From assembly GCF_004123295.1 (NCBI RefSeq), contig NZ_SDMK01000001.1, forward strand, positions 806,001 through 870,000: a stretch of 64,000 nucleotides of DNA, read 5' to 3'. The DNA is from Silvibacterium dinghuense (GTDB lineage Bacteria; Acidobacteriota; Terriglobia; Terriglobales; Acidobacteriaceae). Numbering within the stretch: the first letter of the stretch is position 1; every line of letters begins with the position of its first letter. Of this stretch, positions 18,242-28,016 are shown piece after piece. The position numbers were made by a program, and so were the translations under genes. The notes beneath the pieces were generated by a model, which was not told the DNA's origin, made no database searches, and saw only the letters and a list, made by a program, of their open reading frames with translations.

Positions 18242-19006
18242 ATGACCTATCAGGACCAGAATCCACCCCAGCCGAAGCCCTGCCCGCCTCAACCCTTCTG
18301 CCTGGAAGCGGTCGTCGTCTGCGACCAATATTCCGACTTCCTCGCCCACACCCTACCGCACAACAAGTTCCTCTTCGACCGCATCGTCGTCGTCACTTCC
18401 TACGAGGACCGTGCCACCCGCAAGCTCTGCGAGTTCCATCATGTGCAGTGCCTCCCCACCGACCTGCTGCAGAGCCGCAAGGGGGAGTTTCACAAGGGCA
18501 AAGGCATCAATCTCGGCCTTGAAGCGTTGAGCCTGAAGGGCTGGGCCGTGCACCTGGATGCCGACATCTACCTGCCGCCGCAGACCCGGCTCCTGCTCCA
18601 GCAGGCCGAGCTCGATCCCCGCTGCATCTACGGCATCGACCGCTTCAACGTCCGCGGCTACCAGGCCTGGGCCGCTTTCCAGGGCGAGCCACGACTCCAG
18701 CAGGAGGCCGAAACCTACATTCACATGCACGCCTTCCCCATCGGCACCCGTGTCATGCATCGTCACGCCGGCGGATACGTCCCCATCGGCTTCTTCCAGC
18801 TCTGGAATCCATCGACCTCCGGCATCACGCGCTATCCGGAAGAGCACACCAATGCCGGCCGCGGCGACACCGTCTTCGCACAGATGTGGCCGCGTTCCCG
18901 GCGCGCTTTTATCCCGGAAATCGTCGGCTACCACCTCGAGAGCGACGACGCGCGCAACGCGGCGAACTGGAATGGCCGCACCACCGCGCCTTTCATCCAC
19001 GCATAG
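18242..19006 (+). CDS. Glycosyltransferase-like protein (GT-A fold, DxD motif)
   Basis: A 254-residue cytoplasmic protein. The N-terminal third reads as a nucleotide-sugar-binding fold ('AVVVCDQYSDFLAHTLPHN', 'FDRIVVVTSYEDRATRKLC'). 'GWAVHLDADIYLP' (about 100-112) carries a DxD metal motif, and 'HLES' near the end could supply a further metal ligand. No membrane segment. It resembles small GT-A proteins acting on glycans, but donor and acceptor cannot be inferred. Preceded by GAGGA and the 18164 terminator hairpin; transcribed alone. Confidence 0.7.
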   Translation: MTYQDQNPPQPKPCPPQPFCLEAVVVCDQYSDFLAHTLPHNKFLFDRIVVVTSYEDRATRKLCEFHHVQCLPTDLLQSRKGEFHKGKGINLGLEALSLKGWAVHLDADIYLPPQTRLLLQQAELDPRCIYGIDRFNVRGYQAWAAFQGEPRLQQEAETYIHMHAFPIGTRVMHRHAGGYVPIGFFQLWNPSTSGITRYPEEHTNAGRGDTVFAQMWPRSRRAFIPEIVGYHLESDDARNAANWNGRTTAPFIHA

Positions 19007-19024
19007 CCGGGCACAAAAGCAGAA

Positions 19025-19055
19025 CGGCGCGCCGGCAGAGCTGCCCGGCGCGCCG
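19025..19055. terminator. Hairpin terminator between convergent genes
   Basis: A perfect 11-bp stem CGGCGCGCCGG / CCGGCGCGCCG with a 9-base loop lies between the glycosyltransferase-like gene (+) and the YihY gene (-). The T-tract is poor on both sides. Confidence 0.65.
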
Positions 19056-19073
19056 CAAACATATTTCTACACT

Positions 19074-19967
19074 CTAGCTCTTCGCCTTCATCGTTCTCCG
19101 CTTGCATAACTCCGCGTTCAGTTCGGCTCCGATGAGAATGGCAACCGCCGACAGGTAGAACCACAGCATCAGGCCCACCAGCGCGCCCATCGATCCATAG
19201 GTCGCGTTGTAGTTCGACAGATGGCTGAGGTAGAAGCTCAGCCCCGTAGACCCCAGAAACCACCCCGTGATGGCCACCAGAGCACCCGGCTGCGTGGTGG
19301 CAAAGCGATGCTTCACATTCGGGCCGAGATAGTAGATCAGCTCCAGGCTCAGGAAGAAGGCCAGGAAGGTGACAGCCAGCCGCAGCAGCGGCCACACATG
19401 CTCGAATGCCTGCGGAATTGGGAACAACCGCGTAAGAAAGTGCCCGAAATGCGGTCCGGCCACCAGCGCCAGCAGCGAGATTGACACCAGTCCCCCGCTG
19501 GTAAAGGTCAGCAGCAACGCCTGCAGCCGGTTGCGCCACCAGTTCCGCTGCTTCTCGGGCGGCACATCGTAGGCAATATCCAGAGCCTCGATCAACGATG
19601 AGAATCCTCCCGTAGCCGCCCACAGATAGCCCGCGACGCCGAAGGAGAGCAGCTTTCCCCGGTTCGGGGTCAGGATGCTGGACAGGATCGTCACGACGAA
19701 ATTCATCGAGTCCGCCGGCACCACCTCCGCCATTAGGTCCAGCATGGCCTGAAAGACATTGGGGATAGGCAGAAACTGCAGCAGCGAGGAGAAAATGACG
19801 ATCAGCGGCACCAGCGCCAGCAGGAAGTAGTAGGCCAGCGCGGCGGCAATCGTGAACGCACGTGTCCGCCAGAGCTCGTTATAGATCAGGACGGTGATCT
19901 GCCAGATCTCCCGTGCCTCCGCCTCTACGCGCTCCCTCAACCCTGGCCATCTGGTTACGCTCTGCAT
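19074..19967 (-). CDS. YihY/BrkB family inner-membrane protein
   Basis: A 297-residue membrane protein with about six spans. Family features: 'FTIAAALAYYFLLALVPLIV' region near the first span (seen as 'AAALAYYFLLALVPL'), 'GYLWAATGGFSSLIEALDIAYD' region, and 'YGSMGALVGLMLWFYLSAVAIL' region with 'SMGALVGLMLWFY', then 'LIGAELNAEL'. Formerly confused with RNase BN; the biochemical role is unsettled. The start at 19967 (MQSVTRW) has GGGAGA upstream at good spacing, so the longer frame to 20042 is not used. Transcribed alone. Confidence 0.88.
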   Translation of the reverse strand: MQSVTRWPGLRERVEAEAREIWQITVLIYNELWRTRAFTIAAALAYYFLLALVPLIVIFSSLLQFLPIPNVFQAMLDLMAEVVPADSMNFVVTILSSILTPNRGKLLSFGVAGYLWAATGGFSSLIEALDIAYDVPPEKQRNWWRNRLQALLLTFTSGGLVSISLLALVAGPHFGHFLTRLFPIPQAFEHVWPLLRLAVTFLAFFLSLELIYYLGPNVKHRFATTQPGALVAITGWFLGSTGLSFYLSHLSNYNATYGSMGALVGLMLWFYLSAVAILIGAELNAELCKRRTMKAKS

Positions 19968-20201
19968 CGTTCTCCCGCGGCTCACTCTCTCCGATGTGCG
20001 AAGCACTCGTCTGGATGCGTTCTCTCTTCCGGCTGCAGGCACATCACCATCCCATGTTGCCCACGGAAAGCAGCCCGCCGCAGTGCGCCATGGCTCCCTG
20101 TGCCAGCAGGCCTATCGCGCAGCCGGACATCCGGATTCGCCGCATCTACCGCCCTCCTTTTACAGCCAACCGCTATGATAGGCATCCAAAGGCCTGACAC
20201 C

Positions 20202-20690
20202 ATGAATGAACTGCAGCGCAACCTCATCGCCGACGGATATGGCACACCGCCTCCACGCATCCTCGAAGCCCTGACCGAAACGCTCGTTCACACCCGCGTT
20301 CCCGGCGCTCCCCACACGATCTACGAGGAGCTCTGGCACCTCGCCTTCTGGCTCGAGCTCTCGCTCGACTGGATCACCGGGCGACCCACTCCTTACCCGG
20401 CTCACTCCGCCGAGGGTTTCCCTTCCCCCGAGGACGTCGCCGACGAGCCCATCATCCCACTCCTCCGCCGCTTCCTGGACGGCCTCGAGCTTGCCTCCGG
20501 CATGGCCGCCGACGAAGCTACCCTCGAACGCCGCTTCGAACGCCCTTCTCGGAAAGGCACGCTTCGCCTTACCGTCGAGGACGAACTCCTTGGCCTCGCT
20601 ACCCACAATGCCTACCATCTCGGCCGCATTGTCCTCTTACGCCAGATCCTCGGCGCATGGCCGCCGCCTTCCGGTGGAGACAGCTGGTAA
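20202..20690 (+). CDS. DinB-like four-helix-bundle protein
   Basis: A 162-residue protein of the DinB/YfiT type. Helix 2 has 'HTIYEELWHLAFWLELSLDWI' (His followed by xxxxHxxxW), and the C-terminal helix has 'LATHNAYHLGRIVLLRQIL' (HxxYHxG), giving the three-histidine metal site typical of the fold. Family members include thiol-dependent S-transferases (bacillithiol or mycothiol); no cofactor can be assigned here. The upstream ATG at 20175 falls in what may be the promoter (TATGAT), so 20202 is preferred. Confidence 0.78.
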   Translation: MNELQRNLIADGYGTPPPRILEALTETLVHTRVPGAPHTIYEELWHLAFWLELSLDWITGRPTPYPAHSAEGFPSPEDVADEPIIPLLRRFLDGLELASGMAADEATLERRFERPSRKGTLRLTVEDELLGLATHNAYHLGRIVLLRQILGAWPPPSGGDSW

Positions 20691-20698
20691 ACGTCCTG

Positions 20699-20728
20699 TT
20701 TGGGACCAAATATGGTTCATTTTGGGAC
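20699..20728 (+). promoter_or_regulatory. Paired TTTGGGAC direct repeats upstream of XRE gene
   Basis: TTTGGGAC occurs at 20699-20706 and again at 20721-20728, 22 bases apart, which is two helical turns. The region is AT-rich compared with its flanks and lies between a gene end and the XRE regulator start. It could be an autoregulatory site. Confidence 0.35.
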
Positions 20729-20846
20729 TTAGCTCGCACCTATACGAAATTCTTCTTGCATCGCGCATTTCCGCATGTTAACTATGCAGCCAATACCTCC
20801 ACAAAAACCCACCTTGAGGTATGAAGGGGAAAGTGCGGTCATAGCT

Positions 20847-21200
20847 ATGTCTATGAAAATTGGAACCACCATTCGGGGATACCGCCTGCAAAAAGGGCTC
20901 TCCCAGGGCGATATCGAAAAGCGCACAGGCTTGCTGCGTTGTTATCTGTCCCGGGTAGAGAACGGTCATACCGTTCCCTCTCTCGACACCCTGGCAAAAA
21001 TCGCCCAGGCGTTGGATCTCCCGCTGGCTCAGTTTTTTGCCGAAGATTCACTCGGCCGCGAGCTGAACCCGCAGAAGCTCTCCGACGATGAGCTCCGTTT
21101 TCTCACCCAGATTCGTCGCTACTCGTCGAATCTGAACGACAGCGATCGCAAACTTCTGCTGGCTATGGTCAAGAAGTTTGCCGCCACAGCAGTTCGCTAG
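20847..21200 (+). CDS. XRE-family HTH transcriptional regulator
   Basis: A 117-residue DNA-binding protein. The helix-turn-helix spans about residues 8-62: 'IRGYRLQKGLSQGDIEKRTG', 'LLRCYLSRVENGHTVPSLDT', 'LAKIAQALDLPLAQFF'. A helical tail of about 50 residues ('LSDDELRFLTQIRRY', 'DRKLLLAMVKKF') may be the dimer part. The start at 20847 gives the usual short N-terminus; ATGs at 20775 and 20784 would add an unlikely 21-24 residues. No partner toxin or phage gene is adjacent, so the target is unknown; paired upstream repeats suggest self-regulation. Confidence 0.85.
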   Translation: MSMKIGTTIRGYRLQKGLSQGDIEKRTGLLRCYLSRVENGHTVPSLDTLAKIAQALDLPLAQFFAEDSLGRELNPQKLSDDELRFLTQIRRYSSNLNDSDRKLLLAMVKKFAATAVR

Positions 21201-21316
21201 GCCCGGCCGCTTCCCCCTTGCGGCAAGACCTTTCACCCCACTCCCTCAGACGCATTTTCACGCCCCGGCTTCGGCCGGGGCTTGTTCTTTGGGGTCGCCG
21301 TTCTGTACGCCGTTCG

Positions 21317-22324
21317 TTATTTCCAGAAGGAATAGACACCGTAGGTCAGCAGCGCCAGCAGGAAGGCCATGCCGCCGACGGCCAGCATCCGGCGCCGTGC
21401 AAACAGTGCCCGCGGAGAGCCGATGCGCGGCACCAGAGGCACTCCCAGAGCCAGCCCACCCAGGAAACCTCCGAGGTGCGCCATATTGTCGATCTGCACC
21501 GGGCTCTTGCCGAAGGCGGTGTAGAGTCCAATCCCAAAATTCAGGATGGCGAACTGGATCACGCTCCAGCGCAGGCGCTTGGCCTCGATCTGCGGCAGCG
21601 GCAGCCGCTTCGACTTGAGCAGCAGGATCAGCACCCCGGCCAGCCCGAAGATGGCCCCGGAGGCGCCCGCGCCGACGATAGCCGAATCGGCAGGCACAAT
21701 CTGTCCGCCCTGGTAGGCCAGCCCCGGATGCACCGCAAGGCTCAGCAGGTTCCCGGCAAAGCCGGTGAGCACGTAGGCGGCGACCACGCCGAACGGCCCC
21801 ATCAGCGGCTCGGCCAGCAGCCCCAGGTTCCACAGGCACCACATGTTGGTCGCGATGTGGATGATGCCGACGTGCACGAACATCGCCGTGAACAACCGCC
21901 ACCACTCATGGCCTACCAGAACATAAGGGCCGCAGTTCGCGCCCCAGCGCAGCAGTTCCGACGTAGTGGGAGAGATGATCGAGGTGCCCGTCAGCAGCAT
22001 TCCCAGGAAGACGAGGCAGTTGATGCCCAGCAGGGTGTAGGTAGCCGGAGCGAAGGCCCAGGCGTGGCCCTTGCGCTGCGGCCCCGAAGGCCGTGGCATC
22101 CACTGGCCCTGTCCTTCAAAATTTGGCTGCGGAGCCCCAGGCCCGCGTCCATCCTGCCAGCCCCACTGGCGGGTACCTTCGTCCGGCTCCCGGCCCGGCG
22201 GCAGAATCTCCGGCTCGTATTGAGAAAAGTGCATGCTCCGGCCGGCGTCACCCGCCGGTCCGAAGGATCCTTCCTGCCGTGCATTCGCTCCGGCAGCCGA
22301 CCAGCTCAGGTTTCGCTCCATCAT
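21317..22324 (-). CDS. Rhomboid family intramembrane serine protease
   Basis: A 335-residue membrane protein. An N-terminal cytoplasmic stretch of about 85 residues is followed by about six to seven spans. The catalytic serine is in 'GASGAIFGLAG' and the histidine in 'NMAHLGGFLGG', the rhomboid dyad. 'EWWRLFTAMFVHVGIIHIATN' region carries the conserved 'WRLFTAMFVH' and N. Rhomboids cleave transmembrane segments of substrate proteins. The start is one of two adjacent ATGs (22324 or 22321); an upstream GTG at 22345 is less likely. Divergent from purH. Confidence 0.9.
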   Translation of the reverse strand: MMERNLSWSAAGANARQEGSFGPAGDAGRSMHFSQYEPEILPPGREPDEGTRQWGWQDGRGPGAPQPNFEGQGQWMPRPSGPQRKGHAWAFAPATYTLLGINCLVFLGMLLTGTSIISPTTSELLRWGANCGPYVLVGHEWWRLFTAMFVHVGIIHIATNMWCLWNLGLLAEPLMGPFGVVAAYVLTGFAGNLLSLAVHPGLAYQGGQIVPADSAIVGAGASGAIFGLAGVLILLLKSKRLPLPQIEAKRLRWSVIQFAILNFGIGLYTAFGKSPVQIDNMAHLGGFLGGLALGVPLVPRIGSPRALFARRRMLAVGGMAFLLALLTYGVYSFWK

Positions 22325-22523
22325 CCGTGCAGTCTTTCCTCTCACTATACCGTCTGACCGCTTTCTGTCCTCTGAGCACAGCCCTGCGACTCTCGCACCC
22401 AGCGCCTGCGGCTCTCACACCACAGATGCGCCATCCCTCCCCAGGGGATGCGCAGAACCGCTACACTGGAGGGTTGTACACCATTTCCGCAGCCATCCTG
22501 GCTGCATTCAGGAGCAGTCCCCA

Positions 22524-24095
22524 TTGAGCGGCATCAAGCCTGTGAAGCGCGCCCTCCTCAGCGTCACCGATAAGACCAGCCTGGTCGATTTTGCCCAGCA
22601 TCTCGCCTCCGCCGGCGTCGAGCTGGTTTCGACCGGCGGCACCGCCCGTACCCTGCGCGAGGCAGGCCTTAAGGTTCTGGATATCTCCGAGCTCACCGGC
22701 TTCCCCGAGATGCTCGATGGCCGCGTAAAAACCTTGCACCCCAAGGTCCACGGCGGCATTCTGCACATCCGCGGCAATGCCGAGCATCGCGCCGCGGTCG
22801 AGGCCCATGCCATCCAGCCCATCGACATGGTGGTGGTGAACCTCTACGCCTTCGAGAAGACGGCTGCGAACCCCGAGGCGTCCTTTGCCCACCTGATCGA
22901 GAACATCGACATCGGCGGCCCCTCGATGGTGCGCTCGGCGGCCAAAAACTTCGAGGACGTCGCCATCGTGACCGCGGCCGCAGACTACCCGGCGCTGGCC
23001 GAGGAGCTGAAGTCGACCGGCGGCCTCTCGCGCGAGACCCGCTGGAAGCTGGCCAAGGCGGCCTTTGCCGTGACCGCAGCCTACGACACCGCCATCGCCA
23101 ACGCTCTCGAGCGCATAGACTCGGCCGAACAGCCGGATGTCGCCCCACACTTCACCGATGCCGAGTTCCCCAAGGCGCTGCGCGTCAACTATCCGCTGCA
23201 GATGAGCCTGCGCTACGGCGAGAACCCGCACCAGAAGGCCGCTCTCTACTCCGACGGCACGGGCACCGGCGTCGCCGGCTGCACTCAGCTCCAGGGCAAG
23301 GAGCTGAGTTACAACAACCTGGTCGATCTCGACGCCTGCTGGGAGCTGGTTCAGGAGTTCGACAAGCCCGGCGTGGCCATCATCAAGCACACCAACCCCT
23401 GCGGCGCGGCCACCGGCGCGACCATCCTCGAGGCCTACCAGAGCGCCCTCGCCGCTGACCCGATTTCCGCCTTCGGCGGCGTAATCGGCATCAACCGCGA
23501 AGTGGACGAGGCCGCAGCCGAGGAGATCGCGAAGCTCTTCGTCGAAGCCATCGCCGCTCCGTCCTTCTCCGAAGGTGCGAAGGCCCGCTTTGCCGCCAAG
23601 AAGAACCTGCGCCTGGTCGAGGTTCGGCCGTCCACGACAGCCCGCGTGGTCAAGCAGGTTTCCGGCGGTCTTCTGCTGCAGGATGCCGACCGCGGCCACG
23701 TCACTGCGGATGAACTGAAGGTCGTCACCGCTCGCAAGCCCACCGAGGACGAGCTCGAAGCACTGCTCTTCGCCTGGCGCGTCTGCAAGCACGTCAAGTC
23801 AAACGCGATTGTCTATGCCAAAAACGGTCAGCTGCTGGCCGCCGGAGCCGGGCAGACCAGCCGCGTCGACGCTGCGAAGTTCGGCGCCATGAAGGCCGTG
23901 CTGCCGCTCAAGGGCTGCGTCGCCGCCTCGGATGCCTTCTTCCCCTTCCCCGACGGGCTCGAAGTCGTGGTCGCCTCTGGCGCCACGGCGGTCATCCAGC
24001 CCGGAGGCTCAGTCAAGGACGCGGACGTCATCGCGGCGGCCGACAAGCTGGGCATCGCCATGGTCTTCACCGGCATGCGCCACTTCCGCCACTAG
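22524..24095 (+). CDS. purH: Bifunctional AICAR transformylase / IMP cyclohydrolase
   Basis: A 523-residue enzyme catalysing the last two steps of purine synthesis: formylation of AICAR and cyclisation to IMP. N-terminal IMP cyclohydrolase domain ('[12 protein letters not shown]', 'STGGTARTL', '[20 protein letters not shown]' split motif '[14 protein letters not shown]'); C-terminal AICAR transformylase domain ('[14 protein letters not shown]', '[11 protein letters not shown]', '[10 protein letters not shown]', '[12 protein letters not shown]'). Length matches PurH. A TTG start at 22524 is chosen because AGGAG lies 10 bases upstream; a GTG at 22542 is the alternative. Confidence 0.96.
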   Translation: MSGIKPVKRALLSVTDKTSLVDFAQHLASAGVELVSTGGTARTLREAGLKVLDISELTGFPEMLDGRVKTLHPKVHGGILHIRGNAEHRAAVEAHAIQPIDMVVVNLYAFEKTAANPEASFAHLIENIDIGGPSMVRSAAKNFEDVAIVTAAADYPALAEELKSTGGLSRETRWKLAKAAFAVTAAYDTAIANALERIDSAEQPDVAPHFTDAEFPKALRVNYPLQMSLRYGENPHQKAALYSDGTGTGVAGCTQLQGKELSYNNLVDLDACWELVQEFDKPGVAIIKHTNPCGAATGATILEAYQSALAADPISAFGGVIGINREVDEAAAEEIAKLFVEAIAAPSFSEGAKARFAAKKNLRLVEVRPSTTARVVKQVSGGLLLQDADRGHVTADELKVVTARKPTEDELEALLFAWRVCKHVKSNAIVYAKNGQLLAAGAGQTSRVDAAKFGAMKAVLPLKGCVAASDAFFPFPDGLEVVVASGATAVIQPGGSVKDADVIAAADKLGIAMVFTGMRHFRH

Positions 24096-24534
24096 GCACT
24101 GGCCGTGCCGGGCATTTCGCCTTCGGCACCCGCTCCCTTTGGTCGCGCTCCGGCGGGAGTACCTGAGTCCCGGCCGGGTGCCCCACCCATGACATGTTTT
24201 GCCGTCATGGGTGGGTCTCACCCAGATATCCCAGGAAAGAACCGGACAAACCATCTCCGCCGGGCGCAGGCCGTGGCCCTCGCAACCCCTGCCCTGGCAG
24301 GGGTTTGTCGTCTACACCCTCCCCCTATCCCTTACCCTCTTCTCCAGCGCCGAACCCGGAGCGGGTTACAATCGTCTTATTGTTGGAAGCATGCCTGGGT
24401 CGCTGGACCGGGTGACCGGAAACCGACCGACCACAGACACGTCCCAAACGTAAAAAGGACACGATCTGCACGCGTCGCACGTCTTATTGAATCGGTCGGC
24501 CGTCATATCTCCGACACAGGAAATTCCAACCACC
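24096..24534. repeat. Intergenic repeat cluster (families A and B)
   Basis: After purH a reverse family A copy (about 24104-24160) and a family B hairpin (24182-24215; stem CCCACCCATGAC / GTCATGGGTGGG, 10-base loop) occur in the same order as at 17135-17307. A pyrimidine-rich run (about 24310-24352) and a TACAAT box (24367-24372) follow; the latter may be the promoter of the TPR gene, with a leader of about 155 bases. Nothing coding is seen. Confidence 0.65.
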
Positions 24535-26661
24535 ATGACCAGCAAGCCGCAGCCGCGCCGACTCTCTCTCTGCCATATCGCCACCCTCACGCTCGCGGCT
24601 TTTGTTTCGAGCAGCGGGGCCTTTGCACAAACCGGGACCCAGACCGTTCCCGCAGTGCCGCAGAAGACTGCCGCACCTGACGCCGCACAGCAGCCCGATC
24701 GCGCCGCCGCCTATTACCACTACATGCTGGCGCATGAATATGAAGAGCTGGCCATGACCACCGGCCGTTCCGAATACGCCACACGCGCGGGCGAAGAGTA
24801 CAAGCTGGCTCTGAACAACGATCCGACGTCGAAGTTCCTCAACAACGGCCTCGCCGAGCTCTATTACCGCACCGGCCGTATCCGCGACGCCATCTCGGCC
24901 GCGCAGGAGCAGATCAAGAAGGACCCGAAGAACCTCGACGCCCACAAGCTGCTCGGCAACATCTATCTGCGCACGCTCAGCGACGGCCAGCAGAACAGCG
25001 CTTCCGACGAGATTCTCAAGCTCGCCATCGACGAATACAACACCATCGTCCAGCTCGAGCCCAATTCCATCGAAGACCACCTGCTGCTTGGCCAGCTCTA
25101 CTCCTTTGCGCATGACTCGGTCCACGCCGAGCAGCAGTTCGATGCCGCGCAGAAGATCGATCCCGGTTCCGAGGATACGGCGCTCAATCTCGCCCGCCTC
25201 TATACCGAGCAGGGCGATACCAAGCGCGCCATCACCATCCTGAACCAGGTTCCGCCAGACGCCCGCACCGGGAAGACCGAATTTCTGCTCGGCGCGACCT
25301 ACGAGCACATCAAGGACGACAAGAACGCAATCGCAGCCTACCAGCGGGCGGTCGACCTCGATCCCGATAACCTCGATGCGGAACGCGCCCTGGCCAAGCT
25401 GCTGCTGGCCAACAACCAGCTCGACCCGGCACTGAAGGCCTTTCAGGATATCGCCGCCGGCGATCCCAGCGATCCCGAGGCATTTCTGCGTATTTCCGAG
25501 ATCCAGCGCCGTGAGGGTCACTACGAAGACGCACTCGCCTCGCTCAAAAAAGCCAAGGCCCTGGCCTCCGATTCGATTGAGATCTCCTTCCAGGAAGGGC
25601 TCCTCAACGACGCGCTCGGCCGCTATGACGAGGCCACGAAGATCTTCGAGAAGCTGGCCTCCGACTCCGAACACTCTACCGGCCAATACTCCGAGCCCGA
25701 GAAGAACAACCACGCTCTCTTCCTCGAACGGCTGGCCATCGTCTACGGAGAAGCAAACCAGACCGACAAGGCCGCGGCCACCTGGCAGAAGCTCGCCGAG
25801 CTGGGCACGCCCTTTGCCGACCAGGCGTATGAGTCCGAAGTCGATGCCTACCGCGATGCCCACGAGTATGACAAGGCCACGCAGGTAGCGCGCGACGCCC
25901 TCGCCAAGGATCCCTCAAACCGTGCCCGCAAGCTGATGCTTGCCGGCCAGCTTGCCGATAACTATCACGCCGAGGAAGGCATCGACCTGGCGAAGTCGAT
26001 GCTCTCGAAGCAACCGAGCGACCTCGAGGTTTACCGCGCCCTGGCGACCATGTACACGCGGCTGCGCAGGTGGAAGGACGCGGCCCAGGCCATCGACGAT
26101 GCCGAGCAGCTCTCCACCAAGCCTGACGACAAGCTCTACATCCATTTCCTGCGCGGCGTGCTCTACGAACGGCAGAAGGAGTTCGTCCCGGCCGAAGCCG
26201 AGTTCCGCCAGGTGCTGGTCATCGACCCCAAGAACTCGATGACTCTCAACTACCTCGGCTACATGCTCGCCGACCACGACATGAAGCTCGACGAAGCGCT
26301 GGCCATGATCCAGAAGGCCGTTGAGCTCGATCCGCAGAACTATGCGTATCTCGATTCGCTTGGTTGGGCCAACTTCAAGCTCGGCAAGTACACCCAGGCT
26401 GAAGAGCAGCTCCGCAAGGCGGTCGAGCGCAACTCCACCGATCCCACCGTGCATGACCATCTCGGCGAGCTCTACGAGAAGACCGGACGTCTGAAGCTGG
26501 CGGCCTCGCAGTGGGAGGAGTCGCTGAGCGAGTACGCACACACCCTGCCCGCAGATACCGATCCCGGTGACGTAAGCAAGGTGCAGAAGCGGCTCGACAA
26601 TGCCCGTGTCCGCCTGGCCAGGGAAGGCTCTGCGCCGGTAGAGACCACGGCCAAGCCGTAA
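24535..26661 (+). CDS. Secreted tetratricopeptide-repeat protein
   Basis: A 708-residue protein with a signal peptide ('TLTLAAFVSSSGAFAQ') and more than ten TPR units over most of its length, e.g. 'DAISAAQEQIKKDPKNLDAH', 'AIAAYQRAVDLDPDNLDAER' and the strong C-terminal pair 'ALAMIQKAVELDPQNYAYLD' and 'AEEQLRKAVERNSTDPTVHD'. It probably scaffolds a periplasmic or envelope complex; no enzymatic domain is seen. Start at 24535 places the signal peptide correctly; a TTG at 24487 would add 16 polar residues. dgt follows 25 bases downstream, so the two may be co-transcribed. Confidence 0.87.
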   Translation: MTSKPQPRRLSLCHIATLTLAAFVSSSGAFAQTGTQTVPAVPQKTAAPDAAQQPDRAAAYYHYMLAHEYEELAMTTGRSEYATRAGEEYKLALNNDPTSKFLNNGLAELYYRTGRIRDAISAAQEQIKKDPKNLDAHKLLGNIYLRTLSDGQQNSASDEILKLAIDEYNTIVQLEPNSIEDHLLLGQLYSFAHDSVHAEQQFDAAQKIDPGSEDTALNLARLYTEQGDTKRAITILNQVPPDARTGKTEFLLGATYEHIKDDKNAIAAYQRAVDLDPDNLDAERALAKLLLANNQLDPALKAFQDIAAGDPSDPEAFLRISEIQRREGHYEDALASLKKAKALASDSIEISFQEGLLNDALGRYDEATKIFEKLASDSEHSTGQYSEPEKNNHALFLERLAIVYGEANQTDKAAATWQKLAELGTPFADQAYESEVDAYRDAHEYDKATQVARDALAKDPSNRARKLMLAGQLADNYHAEEGIDLAKSMLSKQPSDLEVYRALATMYTRLRRWKDAAQAIDDAEQLSTKPDDKLYIHFLRGVLYERQKEFVPAEAEFRQVLVIDPKNSMTLNYLGYMLADHDMKLDEALAMIQKAVELDPQNYAYLDSLGWANFKLGKYTQAEEQLRKAVERNSTDPTVHDHLGELYEKTGRLKLAASQWEESLSEYAHTLPADTDPGDVSKVQKRLDNARVRLAREGSAPVETTAKP

Positions 26662-26686
26662 TGACATCCCGGATGCCGTCCCTCCG

Positions 26687-27832
26687 ATGACAGACGATAT
26701 CCATCGCTTACCTGCTGCCTGCGCGGTCTCCAATGAGGGACCGCTCAGCGAGCGGCAGCATCTCGAACCTCCTCATTCGTATCGGCCCGCATTTGACCGC
26801 GACCGCGCGCGCATCATTCATGCCCGTGCCTTCCGCCGCCTCGCCGGCAAGACGCAGGTCTTTACGCACCGCTCTTCCGATCACTTCCGCAGCCGGCTGA
26901 CCCACACTATGGAGGTCGCGCAGATCGCGCGCACCGTTGCCGCCACTCTGGGGCTCAATGAGCCTCTGGCGGAGTCGCTGGCGCTGGTCCACGACATCGG
27001 GCATCCGCCTTTCGGCCATACCGGCGAGCACGCCCTCGACAAGGCATTGCGTCCCTACGGCCTGCGCTTCGACCACAATCTCCACGCGCTGCGCATCGTC
27101 GAGTATTTCGAGACAAGCTATGCCGGCTTTCGCGGGCTCAACCTGACGCTCGGCGTGCGCGAGGGCATTATCAAACATTCCCGCGACTACTCAGCCGTCG
27201 AACACCCCGAGCTTGCGGAGTATTTCCTCGATCTGCGGCCGCCGCTCGAGGCTCAGCTCATCGACGTGGTGGACGAGATTGCGTATTTGACCGCGGATCT
27301 CGACGACGGCATCGAAGCCGGCATTCTCTCGCTCGAGGAAGCAGCCTCCCGGGTCACACTTTTCCGCCAGTTCTGGGAGCCGATGCTGGCGAAGTATCCT
27401 GATGCGCGGGACAAGCTGGTCTTCAACGAGGCGCTCAAGCGCATGCTCAATGCGCTGGTCGGTGACCTGATCGCGGAAACCGCCCGCCGTGTCGAATCCG
27501 CCGGCGCGCTCTCGCTCGACGCCATCCGCCATCATCCCGAACGGCTGGCCGCACTCTCACCCGAAATGGAAGCCCTGCGCGTCGAAGCCAAGGCCTTTCT
27601 TTCCGAGCGGCTTTACCGCTCGCCGGAGCTGGCCGAGGGCCGGTCTGAAGCCGAGAAGGTGGTCGCCACACTCTTTCAGGCCTGGGTCGAGGAACCTTCG
27701 CGAATGCCTGCCGGCCAGCTGCCGGACGTTGAAACCGAAGGCGCGCCGCGTGCCGTCGCCGACTACATCGCCGGCATGACCGATCTTTATATCCTCGGCC
27801 GCTACGAGGAGTTCCTGGATTCGGAACGGTAA
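26687..27832 (+). CDS. dgt: Deoxyguanosinetriphosphate triphosphohydrolase-like protein
   Basis: A 381-residue HD-domain enzyme that hydrolyses dNTPs to deoxynucleoside and triphosphate. Diagnostic features: 'FRRLAGKTQVF' (about 44-54), 'HFRSRLTHTMEVAQIAR' (first metal histidine), 'ALVHDIGHPPFGHTGE' (HD pair, about 100-115), 'DHNLHALRIVE' and 'EIAYLTADLDDGI' (metal aspartate). The length matches the shorter bacterial dGTPase-like type. It could control dNTP pools or restrict phage. Transcribed with the preceding TPR gene; a repeat cluster follows. Confidence 0.93.
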   Translation: MTDDIHRLPAACAVSNEGPLSERQHLEPPHSYRPAFDRDRARIIHARAFRRLAGKTQVFTHRSSDHFRSRLTHTMEVAQIARTVAATLGLNEPLAESLALVHDIGHPPFGHTGEHALDKALRPYGLRFDHNLHALRIVEYFETSYAGFRGLNLTLGVREGIIKHSRDYSAVEHPELAEYFLDLRPPLEAQLIDVVDEIAYLTADLDDGIEAGILSLEEAASRVTLFRQFWEPMLAKYPDARDKLVFNEALKRMLNALVGDLIAETARRVESAGALSLDAIRHHPERLAALSPEMEALRVEAKAFLSERLYRSPELAEGRSEAEKVVATLFQAWVEEPSRMPAGQLPDVETEGAPRAVADYIAGMTDLYILGRYEEFLDSER

Positions 27833-27860
27833 ATCCCTACCCGCCTGTTGTTTTGTCCCA

Positions 27861-28016
27861 AACTGCAGATTCCTCCACTGCGCGAGACGAAAAAACCGTC
27901 TCGCTTCGGTTGGAATGACAACGTGGGGGGAGGACAAGTCCTCCATTCTGCACACAGCCGGAGCGGAACCAACGGGAGCGGAAGCCGAAGGCGGTTCGCC
28001 CTGCGCGCAGCAGTCC
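27861..28016. repeat. Intergenic repeats: family D (reverse) then family A
   Basis: 27861-27920 is a reverse family D copy (CTGCAGATTCCTCCACTG ... GGTTGGAATGAC) containing the hairpin GCGAGACG / CGTCTCGC. 27955-28016 is a forward family A copy (ACCAACGGGAGCGG ... GCGCGCAGCAG). A small palindrome GGAGGACAAGTCCTCC lies between them. This fills most of the gap between dgt and tig (27833-28141). Confidence 0.65.

Noticed and set aside
22233-22523. Extended N-terminus of PurH
   Set aside because: It runs through the rhomboid gene start on the other strand and does not match PurH; TTG 22524 with AGGAG fits the family start.
24484-25863. Minus-strand frame of 459 codons opposite the TPR gene
   Set aside because: Antisense shadow rich in Gly/Val/Leu; the plus frame has TPR units and a signal peptide.
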